Part shown: positions 50,721 to 56,700 of the stretch, one piece after another
Layout of the letters: every line of letters starts with the position of its first letter
Position numbering within the stretch: position 1 is the stretch's first letter
From: Heliocidaris erythrogramma
Taxonomy: Eukaryota > Echinodermata > Echinoidea > Camarodonta > Echinometridae
Length of the DNA: 64,000 nt
Reading direction: 5' to 3'
NCBI GenBank assembly: GCA_025617745.1
Contig: CM046857.1
Span: 23,839,761 to 23,903,760, forward strand
Translations under genes and position numbers: made by a program
The notes under the pieces: generated by a model
Database searches by the model: none
Seen by the model: the letters and a program-made list of their open reading frames with translations, nothing else
What the model was told of the DNA's origin: nothing

Positions 50721-53700
50721 GGTGGTCTGTCCATCGGACAGATCAACTCTTATTTTCGTCAGCATTTTCTTATTTAGTTTTACGGACCCAATATTGTCCC
50801 CACGATATCTCAAAATCGGCCATGTCAATATCCTTCAATTTCATGCCATGTATGGAGTCTATCATGGACATGTTCATAACGAGTCAAAAGTAAACCATAT
50901 TTGACATGAACGTCAGGTCAAGCCTCAACATGACATGTAATAAAAATCCTCGCGAACATGACGCGCACGTACGCGCGCGTCAAATTTTAAAAATGCTCAA
51001 AATCACCCAAGGACCGAACGAGAGTACGTTTCAGGTCATTTTAAGCATTTCAAAAATTTGAGCGCACACACGGCCGTGCGCGCGTTTTGCGCGCGCACAT
51101 CACGTATCTTACAGAAAAAACCCGTTCTTTCACATGGAATAGCTTTCTGATAGTTTTCTTGACGATTTCCAACAATTTTCATTCATCCTCGATGTCTAAT
51201 AATGGCGCACGAGCGCATCAAACTTTAAAATCCGCGCGCGCGTCAATGGACAATATAATGTAAATCAAAATAGGATCAGTCAGTTTTCTTCAAAATTTCG
51301 TCAGTCATCAGGCCCTATGAGATGAAGTTCCCGGAAACTTTTCATGGTCGCCAGTTAATCGTGACGTCATCCAGGCGCCATTTTGTGAAAATCAAGTCAT
51401 GCTCATAATCTTCATAACGGAAAGTCATAACGGAAAGTCATTTCTCATTCATATTTCGCATGATTAAAGCTAATACCAATCCGATCAATTTCAGAAACTT
51501 AGACGCGCGCGTACGCGTACGTGCGTAAATCTTTCTGAATCTTGCCACAATCATCACATCTTGACCAAACATGCCCACAATAAATCAGATTCATAGCTCA
51601 ATTGTTTGTTGTTTAATTTTGTGTGTAGACGTCGTTTTCTTGTCCATCTTTTCCTTATTTTCTCGACCACCCTGCCTTCTACAACGAAACCAATGGTGGA
51701 AAATTTGAAGGAAATGCTTGTCCATTTTACTCTCAACTCAAAGATTCGTTAAAAATCTTCTGTTTTTCCACCCATTGCCACATGAAAAAACGGAAAATCT
51801 CATACTTATAAACCGACCACCACCCAACCCCCTTATTTTTTCCGGGGCCAATTAGTTGAAAACGGAATGGGTAATCTTTTTGAAGCACAGACATGAGGCT
51901 TGGTAGGACAATTATGCTGTGAAAATTAATCACAAGGTCATGATATCATAACTTTATCCAGATGCCATTTTCTGAAAATCAACTAATGGTCATCTATGTT
52001 CAAAACGAAATGTCGTTTCTCTTTCATATTTCGCATGTCAACTTCACTGTCATCACATATATGACCATCTAATCATCATTGTCGTCGACCCTATCATGAT
52101 TACTATCTTGCCCAATCATCATCATATTTTACAAAACAGTTTACCAGTTCAAGACAGACCACCTAGGCCTAATTCGTCTTCAGTGACGAATTAAATTTAA
52201 CTTTAACTGCGACTTAGGGCGAAACATTTTATCTCATCATATTGTTACGTTTCGCCCTAACCCACGTTCGTTTCGCCCTAACGTTAAATTTCTATTGTGA
52301 CGGAATAAACCTATTGTTAGGTTTCGCCCTAAGTCGCAGTTAGGTAAATTATCGTTATTAATATTATTTTTTTTAATTATCGTTATTATTATTATTATTC
52401 TTATCATTCTTATTTTTATTATTATTATTATTTTTATTATTTTTATTATTATCATCATCGTCATTATTAATATTATTATTATTTCTCTTAACAGAACCAA
52501 TAACGTACCGTTTAAAGGGGATGGATGAGATAGCTGAAGATTCACCATGTAATCAAACAGAGATATTGGTGGAGAACATGAGACAAGCACTGGCCAGTTA
52601 TCCACAATATTTAGGAATACCAAGGAGCGAGGGTGAGTTTGATGCACTTGCTATTAGGTCTTTCTTAAAGACCTCAGCCTGACCCCAAACAACCATATAT
52701 TGACGTAAAGCTTAGTAAACAAAGAATATAATTACCCTGGTTATTCATAAATTTTCGTCTCCGTTTATCCATAAAAAATAAAAAAGATAATTTTTTTGGT
52801 CCGCCCCCTCCCTATGACGTAACACTGCAGGGGGTCGCTAGACGTGTGACGACATGTCATGTATACAGCTCCGAGTGCGTCTACACGATATGTCGTCATC
52901 AAATTTTCACCCCCCGCAAAGTAGCGTTCCTCAGAGACGGGGCCCAAACCATCGGGGCTCAACATTCGGGACGCTGTTACTCATTCCACAGGAAACGGAA
53001 TCTCATGAAGTTGGTTTCAATTTGTTCAGAAAATATATAGCTCCCCGTGGATGAATAAAGGGTATATTTCAAAATTCGGTCAGGCTGAGGTCTTTAAAAC
53101 TTAAGTCTCATCGTCAAACCTTCTCCATACCGATTCCAAATCGATCATTTCTTGGCCGTTCGGGGTAATGTAATTTTTAGTTACTCACAGTGCGGATGTG
53201 CAAACCATTGGCATAACCTTAAAAACCTTAAAATAACTATAAACAGAGTACCGTGAAACAGCGCTTCAAAACCTTCTTCATAACCGTGTTTCAAAACGCT
53301 GTATCTGGCTTCGAAATGAGCTATAAACGTGCCCTTAAGCCTATTGAAAAAATACCCCGACGATACTTGGAAACGCATTACTCCTAAAATAGTTTTGATT
53401 TCATCATGTACTCCTTAATAACCGTATCGTCTAAGGATGATTTTAAAATAAAATAAGTAGAATACTGAGTTTTATTACGTCTGTCAAATTCCAGTGATCG
53501 AAAATATATTGTTACGTTAGTACTTACCTATCATGTTTCAATATTTTTTTTAAAATTTAATTTACGGTTAAGGAAACGGTGCATCATATTCAACAGCAGT
53601 TAGTCATGAATCTTTCCGCAAAGAGGGGGAAGGGCTCCTTTACACCGAGTCCACTGCCTGGACTGCTCTCAATATCCCTGTCTGGTGTTTATGTCCTTGG

Positions 53701-56700
53701 CCAAGGCATTTTATCCGCTCGCTTTTTTTACCCATGAGTGATGGGAACCTTGGTCGGGTGTTAACTAAGCCGTGAGCGTCATCTGATAGCCTGGCTTGCA
53801 TGCTCCCCGGGGAGTTGAGATTGTGCTCAAGATAATTGGGCAGGTTTGAATTGTACCTGATGACTATGGGGTAATTGTTATGCAAGGCCCGCTGGGAGAA
53901 CAGTTCTTAGAACTGAAGTGGCTACCCCGGGTAAACAAAACTAATTATTATTATTATTATGTGTCATTTGATTGATGATGATAAAATATTATAAGTGCCA
54001 TTGTACTATAGATCTAGGTCTAACTAGAGTAGTAATAGTATGACTTAAATATTGCCTATACACACCTTCAAAACAATAAAGAAAAAAATAAAAATTAAAT
54101 AAAGAAAAAACAGATGCACCTGTGGAATTCAATAGGAAATTGCATCCATGCAGCAAACTATAATAGCCTAGGCATAGCCAGATTACGTGAAAAATTGTGC
54201 AGATTTCAATGCTGCTAAAAAAAGTGCTATCGCATATCCAATTTCTGTTGCGTTAGCGCTGTGTATAGTTACACTGCAGCTAGACGGAAAAATCCCTCTG
54301 TTTGGAGGAGTCTTTTGTCACTTTATTGTTTTGGTCGCTCTCCTCCTCGCGAGGGGGTTCAGCGGAGCGTCGTCGTACCCAATGTCAGCGTAGCCAACAC
54401 CCGAACGACGGCTGATCTTACACTGCAGCAGCACAGATGTAACGTCGTTAGACCTAACAGTTAGATCTACACACGAACACAGAATGACAGATAAGTGATA
54501 AAATGTTGCGAGCAAGGCTGGTTGCGACTACGGCCGACTACAAACATTTTATAGTCCTGTACTCGGCTGTAGGCCAGGAGAAATAAATATTATAAAAACA
54601 AAAAATACATTACAGTGCATGTTTGACCGGCTAAACCCCAACAATTTCTCCGATTGCGCTCTAATTATACTAGTCTCTCATCATACTAATAGCGCGCGCG
54701 GATACGATAACTCAATAGATACTATGTTGCGGTGCTTTTTCGTACACTGCATGCACAGGCCAATGACGGTACGTGTATATAAAGGGCTGTACCTTCGGCG
54801 CTATAAAATAAAAAAAAAATAATTAAAAAAAATAATTAAAAAAAATCAGATGCACCTGTGACCGTGGAATTCAATAGGAAATCGCATATTACTTAGATTC
54901 GCTGAAAGTTTGGTGAACTGAAATGGAACCATTCAAACGTTAGAGCACTAACAAACAAACAAACAAACAAACAAACAAGCAAACAAGCAAACAAACATCG
55001 GGACAGAATCAACTGAAATTAGTACCGCCTTTGCTTCGCGCGGCGGTAATGCGGTTTCTTTCGGGGAGGGTGAATTTGTGGGGAGAGTGAATTCGTGGGG
55101 ATGTACCACTAGCACTGACCTCGAGGTCAGTGGGATGTACGGATCAGCGCGCGCGCGGACGCATGCACTCGAAAAAGGTGAAAGATTGAAACGACCATAA
55201 ACTGGTCTGCTTTACACCAAGCTTACATGCATACTATGGAATTTGCACAGGCGTACCCAGGATTTTTCAATAGGGGGGGGGGGGGGGGGGCAGATGTGAA
55301 GGATCCAACCGCATAACCAGGATTTCATTTTAGGGGGTGGTTGTGGGGCACGCGAAGAGTGCGAAATTGGTGATGAGCAAGCCAAGCGTGCTCCCCAGGG
55401 GTTGGGTGCGTAGCGCGAAAGCTCTTACGTTTTACAGCTGCAAATCTGAGAGAAAGATTTTTTTAAGGCGGAAAGTTAGTTAGTTTGATGTAATACTGCA
55501 CTGTATGTAACAGGGGTTGGTGCAGGGAGGGGGAGTTTCCCCTCTGACCTTTTAGCACCCTTTATTTTAGGCGGAATATTAGTTTGACGCCCTGGCTGCT
55601 TTTCAGTTATTTTGGACGTAATTATATACTGCATTGTATGTAACAGGGAGGGTGAAGGGAGGAGGAGTTTCTCTCCTTCCCGCGCGAAGCGCGAAAGCTC
55701 TGACGTTTTAGCACCTTTTTTTTCGACGGAATGTTAGTTCGACGCCTTGGCTGCTTTTCAGTTATTTGGACGCTATACTGCACTGTATGTAACAGGGGTG
55801 GGTGCAGGGAGGGGGAATTCTCCCTTCCCGTGCGAAGCGAGAAAGCTCTGACGTTTTTTGCAAATTTGAGATTTGAGAGAAAGATTAACGGCTCGTAGCA
55901 AACAATTTTTTAGGCGGAAAGTTATAGTTCGACGCCCTGCCTGCTTTTCAGTTATTAATAATACGTAATACTGCACTGTATGTAACAGGGGTGGGTGCAG
56001 GGAAAGCTCTTACGTTTTACAGCAAATCTGAGAGAAAGATATCGGCGTGTAGCAAACAATTTTTAGGCGGAAAGTTATAGTTCGAGGCCCTGCCTGCTTT
56101 TCAGTTATTTGGACGTAATACTGCACTGTATGTAACAGGGGTTGGTGCAGGGCGCGAAAGCTCTGACGTTTTAGCACCCTTTTTAGGCGGAATATAGTTC
56201 GACGCCCGGACCGTTTTTCAATTATTTGGACGCAACATTTCACATGCGAGGGAGCGAAGCCAGTGGCGTATCTAAAGATTATTGCGCCCGGGGCAAACAA
56301 TGAAGTTAGGCGCCCCCCGAGTGCCCAAACGCATCTACGTTATTGTACAGAGAGGGAGCAAAGTGACCGAGCGGCAAATTTTTCAATTTTTAACGCTAAA
56401 AACGCATTTTACGCAGGAAATTTTGCACTTGACGACCGCAGTTGATCAAGTGATAACTTTGCATTTTTTTAAAAATCGTCTGAGTAAAGTTTTCTTCATT
56501 ATGACGCGCCTACTAAAGTTGCCTTGTAAAAATGACATTTACCCCCTCCCCCGAACTACACTATAAAATTGTACAGTTTTACTCTTCACATTGCGTTCAT
56601 GCCCTTAGTGTTGACTACTGAATATATCTCATTCCCATATGGTTCTTACAGGAACCACCCGGTTCCCATAGGCAATTGCAATACTTGTCACTAATAATGT

